The notes under the pieces are model-generated. The model did no database searches and was not told the DNA's origin. It worked only from the letters and a program-made list of their open reading frames with translations. This document shows positions 8,923 through 17,923 of a stretch of 64,000 bases of DNA, piece by piece; within the stretch, counting starts at the first letter, position 1, and every line of letters starts with the position of its first letter. A program made the position numbers and the translations under genes. This DNA is from Microbulbifer hydrolyticus (lineage in GTDB: Bacteria > Pseudomonadota > Gammaproteobacteria > Pseudomonadales > Cellvibrionaceae): assembly GCF_009931115.1 (NCBI RefSeq), contig NZ_CP047491.1, positions 2,617,501 through 2,681,500 on the forward strand. Reading direction: 5' to 3'.

Positions 8923-10728
8923 TCAGCTGTCTACTTTCAGCACCGCCAGGAAGGCGTCCTGAGGCACTTCAACCTTGCCGAGCTGCTTCATCCGGCGCTT
9001 ACCGGCTTTCTGCTTCTCAAGGAGCTTTTTCTTACGGGTCACGTCGCCACCGTAACACTTCGCGGTTACGTTTTTGCGCAGTGCTTTTACCGTGGTCCGG
9101 GCAATAACCTGGCCACCGATCGCAGCCTGGATGGCCACATCGAACATCTGTCGCGGAATAAGCTCTTTCATCTTCTCGGCGAGCGCACGACCGCGCTGCT
9201 GGGCATTGTCCCGGTGCAGGATCACCGCCAGGGCATCAACCCGCTCACCGTTGATCAGGATATCAAGACGCACCAGTTTTGCCGGGTCAAAACGCACAAA
9301 GTTGTAATCCAGTGACGCAAACCCGCGGCTCACAGACTTCAGGCGGTCGAAGAAATCCATCACCACTTCGCTCATGGGAAGTTCATAGCGCAGCGAGACC
9401 TGCCCCCCCACATACTGCATGTCTTTTTGAACTCCGCGCTTCTCGACACACAGGGTGATCACGTTCCCCAGATATTCCTGCGGAACCAGGATATTCGCTT
9501 CCACGATGGGCTCGCGCATTTCCTCGATCATACCCAGGTCAGGCATACGCGAGGGGTTGTCCATATTGAGCAGGTCGCCATTGGTCAATTGCACTTCGTA
9601 CACTACGGTAGGCGCAGTGGTGATCAGGTCCAGATCGTACTCGCGCTCCAGGCGCTCCTGGATGATCTCCATGTGCAACATGCCCAAAAAGCCACAGCGA
9701 AAACCGAAGCCGAGGGCATCGGAGGTTTCCGGTTCGTAGAACAGGGATGCGTCATTGAGGGACAGCTTGTCCAGTGCATCGCGGAACGCTTCGTAGTCGT
9801 CGGAACTGACCGGGAACAGGCCGGCATAGACCTGTGGCTTCACCTTCTGGAAACCAGGCAGCATTTCCACCGCTTCAGCGCCCTTGGCATGGGTCAGGGT
9901 ATCGCCCACTGGTGCGCCGTGAATATCCTTGATTCCCGCGACCACAAAGCCCACCTCCCCGGCTCTGAGAACGCCCGTTTCCTTACGTTTCGGGGTAAAT
10001 ACACCCACACTGTCCACTACGTGCGGGCGGCCGAGGGACTTGGTCACGATCTTGTCTTTGGTTCTGAGCGTCCCCTGCACTACCCGCACCAGCGACACCA
10101 CCCCCAGGTAACTGTCAAACCAGGAATCGATGATCAAGGCTTGCAGCGGTGCGTCTACATCCCCCTCCGGAGGTGGTACCAGGCGAACCAGGTCCTCCAA
10201 GACTTCTTCCACGCCCAGGCCGGACTTGGCACTACAGCGGGTCGCCTCGGTAGCATCGATACCAATAATATCTTCGATCTCTTCGGCAACCTTTTCCGGC
10301 TCAGCCTGGGGGAGATCCATCTTGTTCAGTACTGGAATCACTTCCAGCCCCTGCTCAATCGCGGTGTAGCAGTTGGCGACGGACTGGGCTTCCACCCCCT
10401 GGGCCGCATCAACTACCAGCAACGCACCTTCACAGGCCGCCAGTGAGCGCGACACTTCATAGGAGAAGTCCACGTGTCCAGGGGTATCAATAAAGTTGAG
10501 CTGGTAAGTTTTACCATCGCGAGCGGTGTAGTCCAGAGTCACGCTCTGGGCTTTGATGGTGATGCCCCGCTCCCGCTCAATATCCATGCTATCGAGCACC
10601 TGCGCCGCCATTTCACGGTCGGCCAGGCCGCCGCAAACCTGGATAAAGCGGTCGGCGAGAGTGGATTTTCCGTGGTCGATGTGAGCGATGATGGAAAAGT
10701 TGCGGATATGGGAGAGATCAGTGGCCAC
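8923..10728 (-). CDS. lepA: Elongation factor 4 (LepA)
   Basis: Ribosome-associated translational GTPase, implicated in ribosome back-translocation and 30S assembly or initiation. 601 aa, full length. G1 is AHIDHGKST, switch [11 protein letters not shown]4 NKMD; the C-terminal domain ends with the LepA-specific [14 protein letters not shown] region. The start is GTG at 10728. It follows mucD after a 192-bp gap and precedes lepB by 91 bp. Confidence 0.97.
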   Translation of the reverse strand: MATDLSHIRNFSIIAHIDHGKSTLADRFIQVCGGLADREMAAQVLDSMDIERERGITIKAQSVTLDYTARDGKTYQLNFIDTPGHVDFSYEVSRSLAACEGALLVVDAAQGVEAQSVANCYTAIEQGLEVIPVLNKMDLPQAEPEKVAEEIEDIIGIDATEATRCSAKSGLGVEEVLEDLVRLVPPPEGDVDAPLQALIIDSWFDSYLGVVSLVRVVQGTLRTKDKIVTKSLGRPHVVDSVGVFTPKRKETGVLRAGEVGFVVAGIKDIHGAPVGDTLTHAKGAEAVEMLPGFQKVKPQVYAGLFPVSSDDYEAFRDALDKLSLNDASLFYEPETSDALGFGFRCGFLGMLHMEIIQERLEREYDLDLITTAPTVVYEVQLTNGDLLNMDNPSRMPDLGMIEEMREPIVEANILVPQEYLGNVITLCVEKRGVQKDMQYVGGQVSLRYELPMSEVVMDFFDRLKSVSRGFASLDYNFVRFDPAKLVRLDILINGERVDALAVILHRDNAQQRGRALAEKMKELIPRQMFDVAIQAAIGGQVIARTTVKALRKNVTAKCYGGDVTRKKKLLEKQKAGKRRMKQLGKVEVPQDAFLAVLKVDS

Positions 10729-10872
10729 TGCGAGGATAAAACCTTTTAAAAATCAGTGAGTTAATAGGCGGACCGGGCCGCGCTGTGGGCGCAAGTCTAA
10801 CAGGTTGCAGGAAAAGTGCATCCAATCTGCACGGAGCCCCGATAGATCAAGGGCTCCGGGCCTATAACTGGA

Positions 10873-10902
10873 CTCCCGACAGCGGTAGGACGACCGCGGG
10901 AG
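10873..10902 (-). other. Hairpin after mucD, no T-run
   Basis: CTCCC-GACA-GCGGT pairs with ACCGC-GGGAG around an AGGACG loop, in the 192-bp mucD-lepA gap. No T-tract follows on the minus strand, so it is more likely a processing or pausing structure than an intrinsic terminator. Confidence 0.35.
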
Positions 10903-10920
10903 CCCGCCTATTCACTGGTT

Positions 10921-12321
10921 TCAGCTCTCTTCGATCTCGATCGTGCGGAACGTCGGCTGTCCCCCGCGGAAAAACCGAATTGGCAACAACTCTCCTTTGG
11001 GCAATTTCTTGACGATTTTCTCGTAGTCTGCGAGGGACTCGACCTGATCAAACCCGAGCTGGGCGATAATATCGCCACCGCGGAGGCCTGCATTGGCACC
11101 CGCCTTGCCGGGCACGACCTGCTTGACCAGCACCCCGGTTTCCACGCCCAAGCGCTGCTTCAGGGCATCGGGAATATCATCCACCACCAGGCCCAGGCGG
11201 CCGCCGACATCCGAGCTGGCCGGAGCACTGGAGGCCTGCTGACCATCGTCATCACCGGGCAGTGCACCGACACGGACTTTTATCTTGCGCTCATTGCCCT
11301 CTCGCATCAGGAGGACCGGAACCTCGGAGCCCGGGCGAGTCTGGCCCACCACATGCGGCAGGTCGCCGGACATATTGATTTTCTCACCGTCAAAACGCGT
11401 GATGATGTCACCGACCTTGATGCCGGCACTGTCCGCTGGCGACCCGGCCTCCAGCTGACCAACCAGTGCACCAGAGGGCTTACCCAGTCCCATCGCCTTG
11501 GCCAGCTTACGATCCACATCCTGAATGCCGACGCCCAGCCAGCCGCGATCCACGCGCCCCTTATCCTTCAGCTGCGCCACCACATCCTGGGCCAGGCTTG
11601 CCGGGATGGCGAACGAGAGGCCGATGGAACCGCCACTGCGGGTGTAAATCTGGGAGTTGATACCCACAACCTCACCATTCAGGTTGAACAGCGGGCCACC
11701 GGAGTTCCCCGGATTGATCGCAACATCGGTCTGGATAAAAGGTACGTAGTTCTCCCGGCTCTCGTTGGGGATACTGCGGCCCATGGCACTCACGATGCCA
11801 GCGCTGGCCGAATAATCGAGGCCAAAGGGCGAGCCAATCGCCACCACCCATTCGCCAACCTTGATCGTCTCAGAGTCTCCCCAGCGCACAGTGGGCAGAT
11901 CACTGGCATCCACTTTCAGCAGCGCGAGGTCCGAGCGCGGGTCGGTCCCGACCACCTTGGCCTCGTACTCACGGCGATCCGTAAGGGTGACGCGAACTTC
12001 GTCGGCTCCATCCACCACATGATTGTTCGTGACTATATAGCCGTCTTTGGAAATGATGAATCCCGATCCCATACTGGCCACAGGCCGCTGCTGGGGCTGA
12101 CGCGGCTCCAGCAGGTGGCGGAAAATGTCCGGGATTTCCTGCTGATATTGCGGCGGCATGGCATTGCGAGCAACGCGGCTGCGCTCCACCGTATTTATCT
12201 TCACCACCGCAGGAGAATTCTGTTCGATGAGATCCGTCAACTCCGGGAAACCGCGGGCGTTGGCGGCCACAGAAACCAGAAAACAAAATGCAAGCAAGAA
12301 CTGGGAAAAGCGTGCAACCAT
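10921..12321 (-). CDS. mucD: Periplasmic Do-type serine protease MucD/DegP
   Basis: HtrA-family chaperone/protease that degrades misfolded periplasmic proteins and, in Pseudomonas, dampens the AlgU response. 466 aa from the ATG at 12321, preceded by AGGGG at good spacing; the ATG at 12345 has no ribosome site. Signal peptide VARFSQFLLAFCFLVSVAA, then the trypsin fold with triad H101 (NNHVV), D131 (SDLALLKVD) and S207 (NPGNSGGP), then two PDZ domains (GWLGVGIQDVD and LGLVVDDI regions). In Pseudomonas it is the last gene of algU-mucABCD; here it is separated from rseC by mpaA and ycjG. Confidence 0.95.
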   Translation of the reverse strand: MVARFSQFLLAFCFLVSVAANARGFPELTDLIEQNSPAVVKINTVERSRVARNAMPPQYQQEIPDIFRHLLEPRQPQQRPVASMGSGFIISKDGYIVTNNHVVDGADEVRVTLTDRREYEAKVVGTDPRSDLALLKVDASDLPTVRWGDSETIKVGEWVVAIGSPFGLDYSASAGIVSAMGRSIPNESRENYVPFIQTDVAINPGNSGGPLFNLNGEVVGINSQIYTRSGGSIGLSFAIPASLAQDVVAQLKDKGRVDRGWLGVGIQDVDRKLAKAMGLGKPSGALVGQLEAGSPADSAGIKVGDIITRFDGEKINMSGDLPHVVGQTRPGSEVPVLLMREGNERKIKVRVGALPGDDDGQQASSAPASSDVGGRLGLVVDDIPDALKQRLGVETGVLVKQVVPGKAGANAGLRGGDIIAQLGFDQVESLADYEKIVKKLPKGELLPIRFFRGGQPTFRTIEIEES

Positions 12322-12542
12322 ATTTGTCACCCCTGATAAGCGCATTTACTAGTATTCAACAAAGTACGTTCGAAAATGGGCCTGCGCGGTGCTGCCCACA
12401 GTGATCCGGTGAGCCTTGACCGCGACAGGTTCATCTACTGGCTGTATCGCTGGATAGCTCCAGTGGGCCAGTACCAAACAGTTAGTTAGAGATTTCGTGG
12501 AAAAGTTCTCATACCCCAGTGTAAAACAGTGTTAAGGACTCT

Positions 12543-13277
12543 ATGACACAACCCAACCAGAAGACTACCACCCCCACACTGCGCCCCCGCTCCGAGCGTG
12601 GGCTATTTCACGCCCATCGACTTCAGTACGGGCAATCGGTCATGGGCGCTCCATTACTCTACTTTCCCGCGGATGTGCAGGACGAGCACACCGGTATCGT
12701 CATGGCGGGCACCCACGGTGACGAAGTGGCCGCGGTGGTCACCCTGTCGTGCGCGCTGCGCTCGCTGCAGGCCGGGCAATTGCGACATCACGTGATCCTT
12801 GCGGTCAATCCGGATGGCTGCCAGCTGGGTACCCGCTCGAACGCCCACGGGGTCGACCTCAACCGCAATTTCCCCACCATCAACTGGAAAGCCGGTGGCA
12901 CCGTATACCGCTGGAACAGTGCCGCGGAAAGCCGCGATGTGCACCTTTCCACCGGTGACCGCGCCGGCTCAGAACCGGAAACCCAGGCCCTGTGCCGGCT
13001 GGTGAAAGAGCTGGAGCCCGCGTGGATGGTGTCGATCCACGAGCCGCTGGCATGCGTGGAAGACCCAATCCAGAGCCCCCTGGGCCACTGGCTGGCAGAG
13101 CGGATGGAACTACCCCTGGTGAGCGACCTTGGCTACCAGACTCCCGGCTCTTTCGGCACCTGGTGTGCAGAGCAGCAACACCCGTGTATTACCCTGGAGT
13201 ACCCACCCATCTCGGCGGATGTCGCCAGTGAGCAATACCTGGAGGTGACCACCCAGTTGCTGCGCTACATTCCATGA
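12543..13277 (+). CDS. mpaA: Murein peptide amidase A
   Basis: M14-like zinc carboxypeptidase that cleaves the gamma-D-Glu-diaminopimelate bond of the murein tripeptide in the cytoplasm. 244 aa, close along its whole length to E. coli MpaA (YcjI). Zinc ligands H58 and E61 are in AGTHGDE and H166 is in VSIHEPLACVEDP; E219 in ITLEYPPIS is the likely catalytic Glu. The NPDGCQLG and GVDLNRNFP motifs are conserved. No signal peptide. AAGGA lies five bases before the ATG. It diverges from mucD and converges with ycjG, the next enzyme of the same recycling route. Confidence 0.93.
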   Translation: MTQPNQKTTTPTLRPRSERGLFHAHRLQYGQSVMGAPLLYFPADVQDEHTGIVMAGTHGDEVAAVVTLSCALRSLQAGQLRHHVILAVNPDGCQLGTRSNAHGVDLNRNFPTINWKAGGTVYRWNSAAESRDVHLSTGDRAGSEPETQALCRLVKELEPAWMVSIHEPLACVEDPIQSPLGHWLAERMELPLVSDLGYQTPGSFGTWCAEQQHPCITLEYPPISADVASEQYLEVTTQLLRYIP

Positions 13278-13301
13278 TGCGCCGCGAGCCCCACGAAAAC
13301 A

Positions 13302-14249
13302 TCAGGTCCAGTAGACCCGCCCGTCTGCAAAACGCAGTGGATTGAGGTCCTTTGCCAGCCAGGTCGGGCCATCAAGGTCTACAAACCGCGCCAACTTGCC
13401 GAGAGGCCAGGCCGCGCGCACCGCGCGTGAGGTGCACAACATACAGCCGAGCATCACCTCAAATCCCTGCGTCCGTGCCGCGTCCGCGAGCGCCAGTGCC
13501 TCACGGATGCCGCCCGCCTTATCCAGCTTTATATTCACCATATCGTAAAGGGGCTTCAGCCTGGGCAGGTCAGCGCGCGTATGGCAGCTTTCGTCCGCAC
13601 AGATGGGTAGCGGGTGCTGGAACTTGCCCAGGAAGCTGTCCTCCGCCGTCGGCAGAGGCTGCTCGAGCATGGCCACGCCCCGCACCGCCAGTTCTTCACA
13701 CAAGTCCGGCAAACCGTCGATCGCCCAGGACTCGTTGGCGTCGATCACCAACTGGCACTCCGGCGCCGCCCCGCGCACTGCGGACACGCATTCCAGCACC
13801 TGCTCCCGGTTCAACTTGAGTTTGAGCACCGACACCCCGGTGTCCGCCGCCGCGCGGGCCGCCTGAGCCATCTCCTCGGGTTCGTCAATTACCAGTGTTT
13901 GCACTGTGGGCAGCCATGCCGGGCCATCATGCGATTGCCCGGATACCCGGCGCTCCCAGTCTTCCAGCGCACAATCCACTGCGTTGCGCGCCGCGCCAGC
14001 CGGCATCACTTCCTGCAATTGTGCCCGGGTCATCCCCTGGCGCAAAGCCGGCAGAACTGAGGTGATTTCCGCCAATACCGATTCGATGCTTTCACCATAA
14101 CGCGGATAAGGTGTGCACTCCCCGGCACCGGTAACGCCATCCGCGGAAACCTCTGCCACAACCACTCGAGCTTCAGTACGCACCCCACGAGAAATCACGA
14201 AAGCCGTGCGCAGGGGCCAGCTCTCGGCGTAACAACGCCCTTCAAACAT
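13302..14249 (-). CDS. ycjG: L-Ala-D/L-Glu epimerase
   Basis: Enolase-superfamily enzyme that epimerises L-Ala-D-Glu, the MpaA product, to L-Ala-L-Glu so the dipeptide can be degraded. 315 aa with an N-terminal capping domain and a barrel: KxK pair K143/K145 in LKLKLNR, metal ligands in VIDANES (D170), MLEQP (E196) and CADES (D219), and catalytic K244 in NIKLDKAGG. AAGGAG sits before the ATG. It converges with mpaA over 24 bp. ycjG and mpaA are also neighbours in E. coli, supporting both calls. Confidence 0.92.
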   Translation of the reverse strand: MFEGRCYAESWPLRTAFVISRGVRTEARVVVAEVSADGVTGAGECTPYPRYGESIESVLAEITSVLPALRQGMTRAQLQEVMPAGAARNAVDCALEDWERRVSGQSHDGPAWLPTVQTLVIDEPEEMAQAARAAADTGVSVLKLKLNREQVLECVSAVRGAAPECQLVIDANESWAIDGLPDLCEELAVRGVAMLEQPLPTAEDSFLGKFQHPLPICADESCHTRADLPRLKPLYDMVNIKLDKAGGIREALALADAARTQGFEVMLGCMLCTSRAVRAAWPLGKLARFVDLDGPTWLAKDLNPLRFADGRVYWT

Positions 14250-14492
14250 CCGCGTTCTCCTTATGGAAATTTGTCGGCGACAACGGCTGCACCGCCGCAG
14301 CGGGTCAGCAATCAGTGTAGAAAGTTATTTGAAGGCGACCGTGCGAAAGCGCCAATTCAGGGAGGAAAACTGCGTTGCGGGGCGAGAGTAAACGAGGAGA
14401 AAGAGCGAAATACAGGGCAGTGAAAAAGCGGTCGGACAAGCGAGGGAACAATACCGCGGAATCCGCAGTCGCGCCCCGGTTGGTTAATTACG
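14250..14492. other. Intergenic gap between rseC and ycjG
   Basis: 243 bp between the rseC stop and the ycjG start, both on the minus strand. Only a short palindrome (GCGGAATCCGC near 14460) stands out. No clear T-tailed terminator or strong promoter is visible, though ycjG probably has its own promoter here. Confidence 0.4.
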
Positions 14493-15005
14493 CTAGGGAA
14501 GCTCGGCAGCAGGAATGGTACAGGGCTTACCCTGCTCGACACGCAGAAACTTTGGCGCCATAGCGGGGTTGTCGCGATTGGCATGACTGTATAAACGCAC
14601 CAACAAGGCGCCCAGCGCCAGGCCAATCACCGCGCCAGTCACAGCCCCGAGCTCGCTACCCTGTTTTACCTGTAGACTGTCGGCGAACAGCGCGCCCGGG
14701 AGTGCATCTCCCGCCAGGGCACCGAGTACCAGCATAAGCAGGGGAACCAGATACACCACCAGCGCAGTGCTGGCGAGCGTGTTCTCTGCCACACCAATAA
14801 CCACGGTGTCGTGGAGCTTGAGCCGCGAGAGAGACTCGGGCGGGACGGCAACACGCACCTGCGAGGCCTTGGCCCAGAATTCGCCCAATAACCCGGTGCC
14901 GCAACCGGGCTTGGCGGCACAACCGTGACAGCCGCTGCGCTGCACGGTTTCCACCCAGACTTCGCTCTGTTCCAGGGCAACCACCCGCCCGCGCTCTTCG
15001 ATCAT
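14493..15005 (-). CDS. rseC: SoxR-reducing/sigma-E regulator RseC (MucC)
   Basis: Inner-membrane protein of the sigma-E operon; RseC-family proteins take part in Rsx/Rnf-linked SoxR reduction and modulate the envelope stress response. 170 aa from the ATG at 15005 (MIEERGRVVALEQSEV); upstream Met codons fall inside mucB. The Cys cluster CHGCAAKPGCGTG is at about residues 25-37, followed by two TM segments (TALVVYLVPLLMLVLGALAG and a second ending GLALGALLVRLY). It follows mucB by 19 bp. The downstream neighbour is ycjG rather than mucD. Confidence 0.92.
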   Translation of the reverse strand: MIEERGRVVALEQSEVWVETVQRSGCHGCAAKPGCGTGLLGEFWAKASQVRVAVPPESLSRLKLHDTVVIGVAENTLASTALVVYLVPLLMLVLGALAGDALPGALFADSLQVKQGSELGAVTGAVIGLALGALLVRLYSHANRDNPAMAPKFLRVEQGKPCTIPAAELP

Positions 15006-15024
15006 CAGGTTAAACTCACCGGCT

Positions 15025-16107
15025 TCAATTCCTGGTGGCCACGGATTTGGCAACCAGCTGGGCAGTTTTGTCGGGTATCTCACCCACCACGGTAATGGTA
15101 TAGCGCTCACCGCTCACTTCAAGGTGGTCCATATAGGCGACCGTGGCGCCGCGCACCGCACGCCCCTGGTAGTTCATGGCCGGCCCGAGTTTTTGCACGA
15201 ACACGGTAAAGGCACTGAGCCCATCACTGAACACCAGCATTTCTCCATCCGCCAGTTCCCGCGCAGCCACCGGCTTGAACCCCGTCGGCGCCCAGCCCAG
15301 CCGCCAGCGACTGACCAGGCTGCCGCAGTGGCCAGAACCGTCGCTCTGCCTGGCTTCACTGGATTGCGCCTGCAGGTCGCTGTCCGTGATCGGGGACAGA
15401 TCCAGCTCCACAAACTGGAAGCGCTCCAATATACGTCCGGCAGACGCCACCAGCATGGACTTGAGCGGCAAACCGGTTTCCTTATCCACGCTGATCACCA
15501 TTCCAAAGCGGTGAGGATCTCGCGGGCGGGCCTCCAGCACTAACGCTTCCCGGTCTGCGATACGCTCTTCGCCGCGAATCAGGAATTGGTAAATATTCTG
15601 TACATTTTCCAGGCCCGAGCTGCTCCACAGCCCAGCCCGTGACAGGGGGCTGCCATCGCGCCGGCACTGGGCGTCGTGCCCGCGACTCACCAGCTCTCTG
15701 GGCGCGCCCGTAAGGTAGCGAATCCGCTCCACCTGCTCACCATTGCGCACCGCGTGCACCACTTCCAGGGTTTCCATAACCCCCACATGCTCGAAGGTCA
15801 CCAGCCCGCGATATTCGAGGTTGGCAACCGCATCCGCCAACTTGGCCAGCAGCGCCTGGGTTTCGGCGTCGGTAGCGGGCAACTCCAGGCCCGCACTCGG
15901 GCGTGCGGTTTCATTGCCGCTCCGCGGATCACTTTCCGGTTGAACAGGCACGGAGGAACTGCGGGCATCCGATGGCTCGGGAGCCTTCTGGTCCGCCGCG
16001 CTCTGCGCATTCGCCAGCGGAGACAGGGGATTCGCCAACAGCAAAAAAGCCAACAGCGAGCTGTTGGCTTTAGGGGCGGAAAAACGGAAAACTTTCGCCA
16101 TGATCAT
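15025..16107 (-). CDS. mucB: Sigma-E regulatory protein RseB/MucB
   Basis: Periplasmic sensor that binds the anti-sigma factor and protects it from proteolysis until lipids or mislocalised lipopolysaccharide release it. 360 aa, longer than E. coli RseB (318) because of a low-complexity linker (about residues 37-70) after the signal peptide (SSLLAFLLLANPLSPLANAQ). The N-terminal LolA-like fold carries EYRGLVTFEHVGVMETLEVVH-type sequence; the C-terminal domain has GWAPTGFKPV and FSDGLSAFTVFV. It lies between mucA and rseC. Confidence 0.93.
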   Translation of the reverse strand: MIMAKVFRFSAPKANSSLLAFLLLANPLSPLANAQSAADQKAPEPSDARSSSVPVQPESDPRSGNETARPSAGLELPATDAETQALLAKLADAVANLEYRGLVTFEHVGVMETLEVVHAVRNGEQVERIRYLTGAPRELVSRGHDAQCRRDGSPLSRAGLWSSSGLENVQNIYQFLIRGEERIADREALVLEARPRDPHRFGMVISVDKETGLPLKSMLVASAGRILERFQFVELDLSPITDSDLQAQSSEARQSDGSGHCGSLVSRWRLGWAPTGFKPVAARELADGEMLVFSDGLSAFTVFVQKLGPAMNYQGRAVRGATVAYMDHLEVSGERYTITVVGEIPDKTAQLVAKSVATRN

Positions 16108-16179
16108 TCTTTATTGGAGGCTAACTTCAGCGGGGGGAGGAATTCGTATGGGCCGGTAACAGCCAGCCACCGTCCCGTT

Positions 16180-16884
16180 CTACTCTGGCTGCTCCGGCGC
16201 GCGTTCACCGTAGGTAGCGCGGGCAAAGGGCACCATACCCTGACTTCCTACACGAGCCGCCTGTTCGGAGTGCTCAATCATAACCCGGTTGAGGTGACGC
16301 ATCAGCTCAGGAGAGGGCACCACTTGCACCTGCGGCGACGGAGCGCCAATACGCTGCTCTGGCACCAATTGCGGTGCGGTACTTACCGCACGCGTGTTCA
16401 GGGTGGGCGTAGGCACATAGAAGCCACTGGGCTGCGGGACAGACTGCACCGGTTGCTGTGTGGGACGCTCTACCTCAGCCACCAGGTCGCCACCCGGTTG
16501 CGGCGCCTGCATCTGCTGTACACCCAGCACCGCAGCGAAGGCTACCGTTGCCGCCACTGCACCGCGTGATAAGGGCCGCCACCAACGACTGCGCCCGGCG
16601 TCGCCGGTATCGTTGGCCGCAGACGGCTGTGCAGGCTCGGCAAAGGCCGGTTCATCCGCAATCGCCGCGGAGATCCTGGCGGCGAGGCCGAGATCGACCG
16701 GAGCCACTTTCTCGCCCCTCAGCACATTACCCGCCAGCTGATAGCGCGACCAGCGCTCGTGGATGCCACTGCTGGAGGCATCGCTCTCTTTAAGCAGGCG
16801 CTGAATCTCCAGCTCGGAGGCCTCGCCATCCATCAATGCGGATAGCGACTCATTCAAACGCTGTTGATGATTCCCGTGGGACAT
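16180..16884 (-). CDS. mucA: Anti-sigma-E factor RseA/MucA
   Basis: Inner-membrane anti-sigma factor holding RpoE until DegS- and RseP-type proteases cleave it. 234 aa from the ATG at 16884 (MSHGNHQQRLNESLSALMDG). The N-terminal cytoplasmic domain shows the family signature ESLSALMDGEASELEIQRLL; a TM segment follows at about residues 111-127 (GAVAATVAFAAVLGVQQM), then a Pro/Gln-rich periplasmic tail. It is 245 bp downstream of rpoE with a hairpin between, unlike the tight pairing in most relatives. Confidence 0.91.
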   Translation of the reverse strand: MSHGNHQQRLNESLSALMDGEASELEIQRLLKESDASSSGIHERWSRYQLAGNVLRGEKVAPVDLGLAARISAAIADEPAFAEPAQPSAANDTGDAGRSRWWRPLSRGAVAATVAFAAVLGVQQMQAPQPGGDLVAEVERPTQQPVQSVPQPSGFYVPTPTLNTRAVSTAPQLVPEQRIGAPSPQVQVVPSPELMRHLNRVMIEHSEQAARVGSQGMVPFARATYGERAPEQPE

Positions 16885-17081
16885 ACGGGCAAACCCTCTT
16901 TCAGTGCAATTCCATGAATGCGGCAAGCGCACCCTGTGTCTTGGTTTCTGAGACCGGCCCAAACCGGAAAAGTTTTACGCAGCGGGCAAAAATTGTGTGA
17001 ATTCGTCGATATTTTTGCCTGTCGTCCTGTTCACGCGGCCACGTTAGATCAACAAGCTACCAGTAAGGCCCGCAACAAAAC

Positions 17082-17108
17082 AAAACTGACTAAATGTTAG
17101 TCAGTTTT
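17082..17108 (-). terminator. Perfect 12-bp hairpin between rpoE and mucA (terminator or attenuator)
   Basis: AAAACTGACTAA (17082-17093) pairs perfectly with TTAGTCAGTTTT (17097-17108) around a three-base loop. On the minus strand, the direction of rpoE transcription, it is followed by TTTTGTTTTG-like sequence, so it can end or attenuate the rpoE message 21 bases after its stop codon. It is also T-flanked on the plus side. Confidence 0.7.
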
Positions 17109-17129
17109 TTTCTGTTCAGGGAGCAACGA

Positions 17130-17744
17130 TCAGCCGCGCCCGTCCGCCGGCTCCGGCTCCCCGGCCATAGCGGCCTGGACTGCACGGTCGATGGCTTCCC
17201 GTGCACGGAAGATACGCGAACGCACCGTACCCACAGGGCAGCTCATGACCTCGGCAATCTCCTCGTAGCTGAGCCCCTCCATTTCCCGCAAAGTGACCGC
17301 CGAGCGCAGGTCCTCTGGCAACTCGCGAATCGCGCGGTGCACGGTGGCTTCGAGCTGGTCGCGGAAAAGCTGGTTTTCGGGTGTTTCGTTGTCCCGCAGG
17401 AGGTCGGCGCCGGAATAGTATTCGGCATCCTCCAGGTCCACATCGGAAGACGGTGGCCGCCGGCTGCGCGAGACCAGGTAGTTTTTTGCAGTATTGATGG
17501 CGATGCGATACATCCAGGTATAAAAAGCACTTTCCCCACGGAAATTGCCCAGCGCCCGGTACGCCTTGATAAAGGCTTCCTGGACCACATCGTTCACTTC
17601 TGCATGATCGTTAATGTAACGGCTGACCACAGCCATAATCTTGTGCTGATACTTGAGCACCAGCAGGTCAAAGGCGCGCTTGTCCCCTTTCTGGACACGC
17701 TCCACCAGTTGGCGGTCACTCGGTGACGCCTGTTGCCCTGTCAT
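17130..17744 (-). CDS. rpoE: RNA polymerase sigma factor RpoE (AlgU)
   Basis: ECF sigma factor directing the envelope stress regulon. 204 aa. Region 2 is LLVLKYQHKIMAVVSRYI to NFRGESAFYTWMYRIAINTA; region 4 is LREMEGLSYEEIAEVMSCP and GTVRSRIFRAREAID, very close to Pseudomonas AlgU. GGAGTAGGGG precedes the ATG at 17744. A GGAACTT motif about 90 bp upstream suggests autoregulation. It is first gene of the mucA-mucB-rseC cluster, but a hairpin follows it. Confidence 0.97.
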   Translation of the reverse strand: MTGQQASPSDRQLVERVQKGDKRAFDLLVLKYQHKIMAVVSRYINDHAEVNDVVQEAFIKAYRALGNFRGESAFYTWMYRIAINTAKNYLVSRSRRPPSSDVDLEDAEYYSGADLLRDNETPENQLFRDQLEATVHRAIRELPEDLRSAVTLREMEGLSYEEIAEVMSCPVGTVRSRIFRAREAIDRAVQAAMAGEPEPADGRG

Positions 17745-17808
17745 CCCCTACTCCCAACTGCGGCCCCGGCACAAATTGACCGCGAACCCAGGATTATTCT
17801 GTTGTGTC

Positions 17809-17837
17809 CAAGACACCGAGATTTGGTCATAAGTTCC
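17809..17837 (-). promoter_or_regulatory. Putative sigma-E autoregulatory promoter of rpoE
   Basis: On the minus strand GGAACTT (17837-17831) matches the sigma-E -35 consensus exactly. Seventeen bases on, TCTTG (17813-17809) is a partial match to the AlgU -10 (TCTGA). It lies 65-93 bp before the rpoE start. The -35 is strong, the -10 weak. Confidence 0.5.
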
Positions 17838-17866
17838 TGACAAACCGGTAATTTTTGAAGATAGCG

Positions 17867-17872
17867 TATACT
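17867..17872 (+). promoter_or_regulatory. Candidate -10 element for nadB
   Basis: TATACT lies 52 bp before the preferred nadB start. No good -35 is visible at 16-18 bp. Its position argues against translation starting at the TTG at 17855. Confidence 0.35.
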
Positions 17873-17923
17873 ACGCGCCCCTCATCACGAATAAAACTCT
17901 ACGAGCAAGAGGCGAAGGCACCC

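Noticed and set aside
9427-10446. Open frame of 339 codons opposite lepA
   Set aside because: Antisense shadow; lepA is intact and conserved in the other strand.
12486-12508. GAACTT plus TCTAA on the minus strand before mucD, resembling a sigma-E promoter
   Set aside because: The spacing is only 12 bp, whereas sigma-E promoters need about 15-17 bp, so I do not call it.
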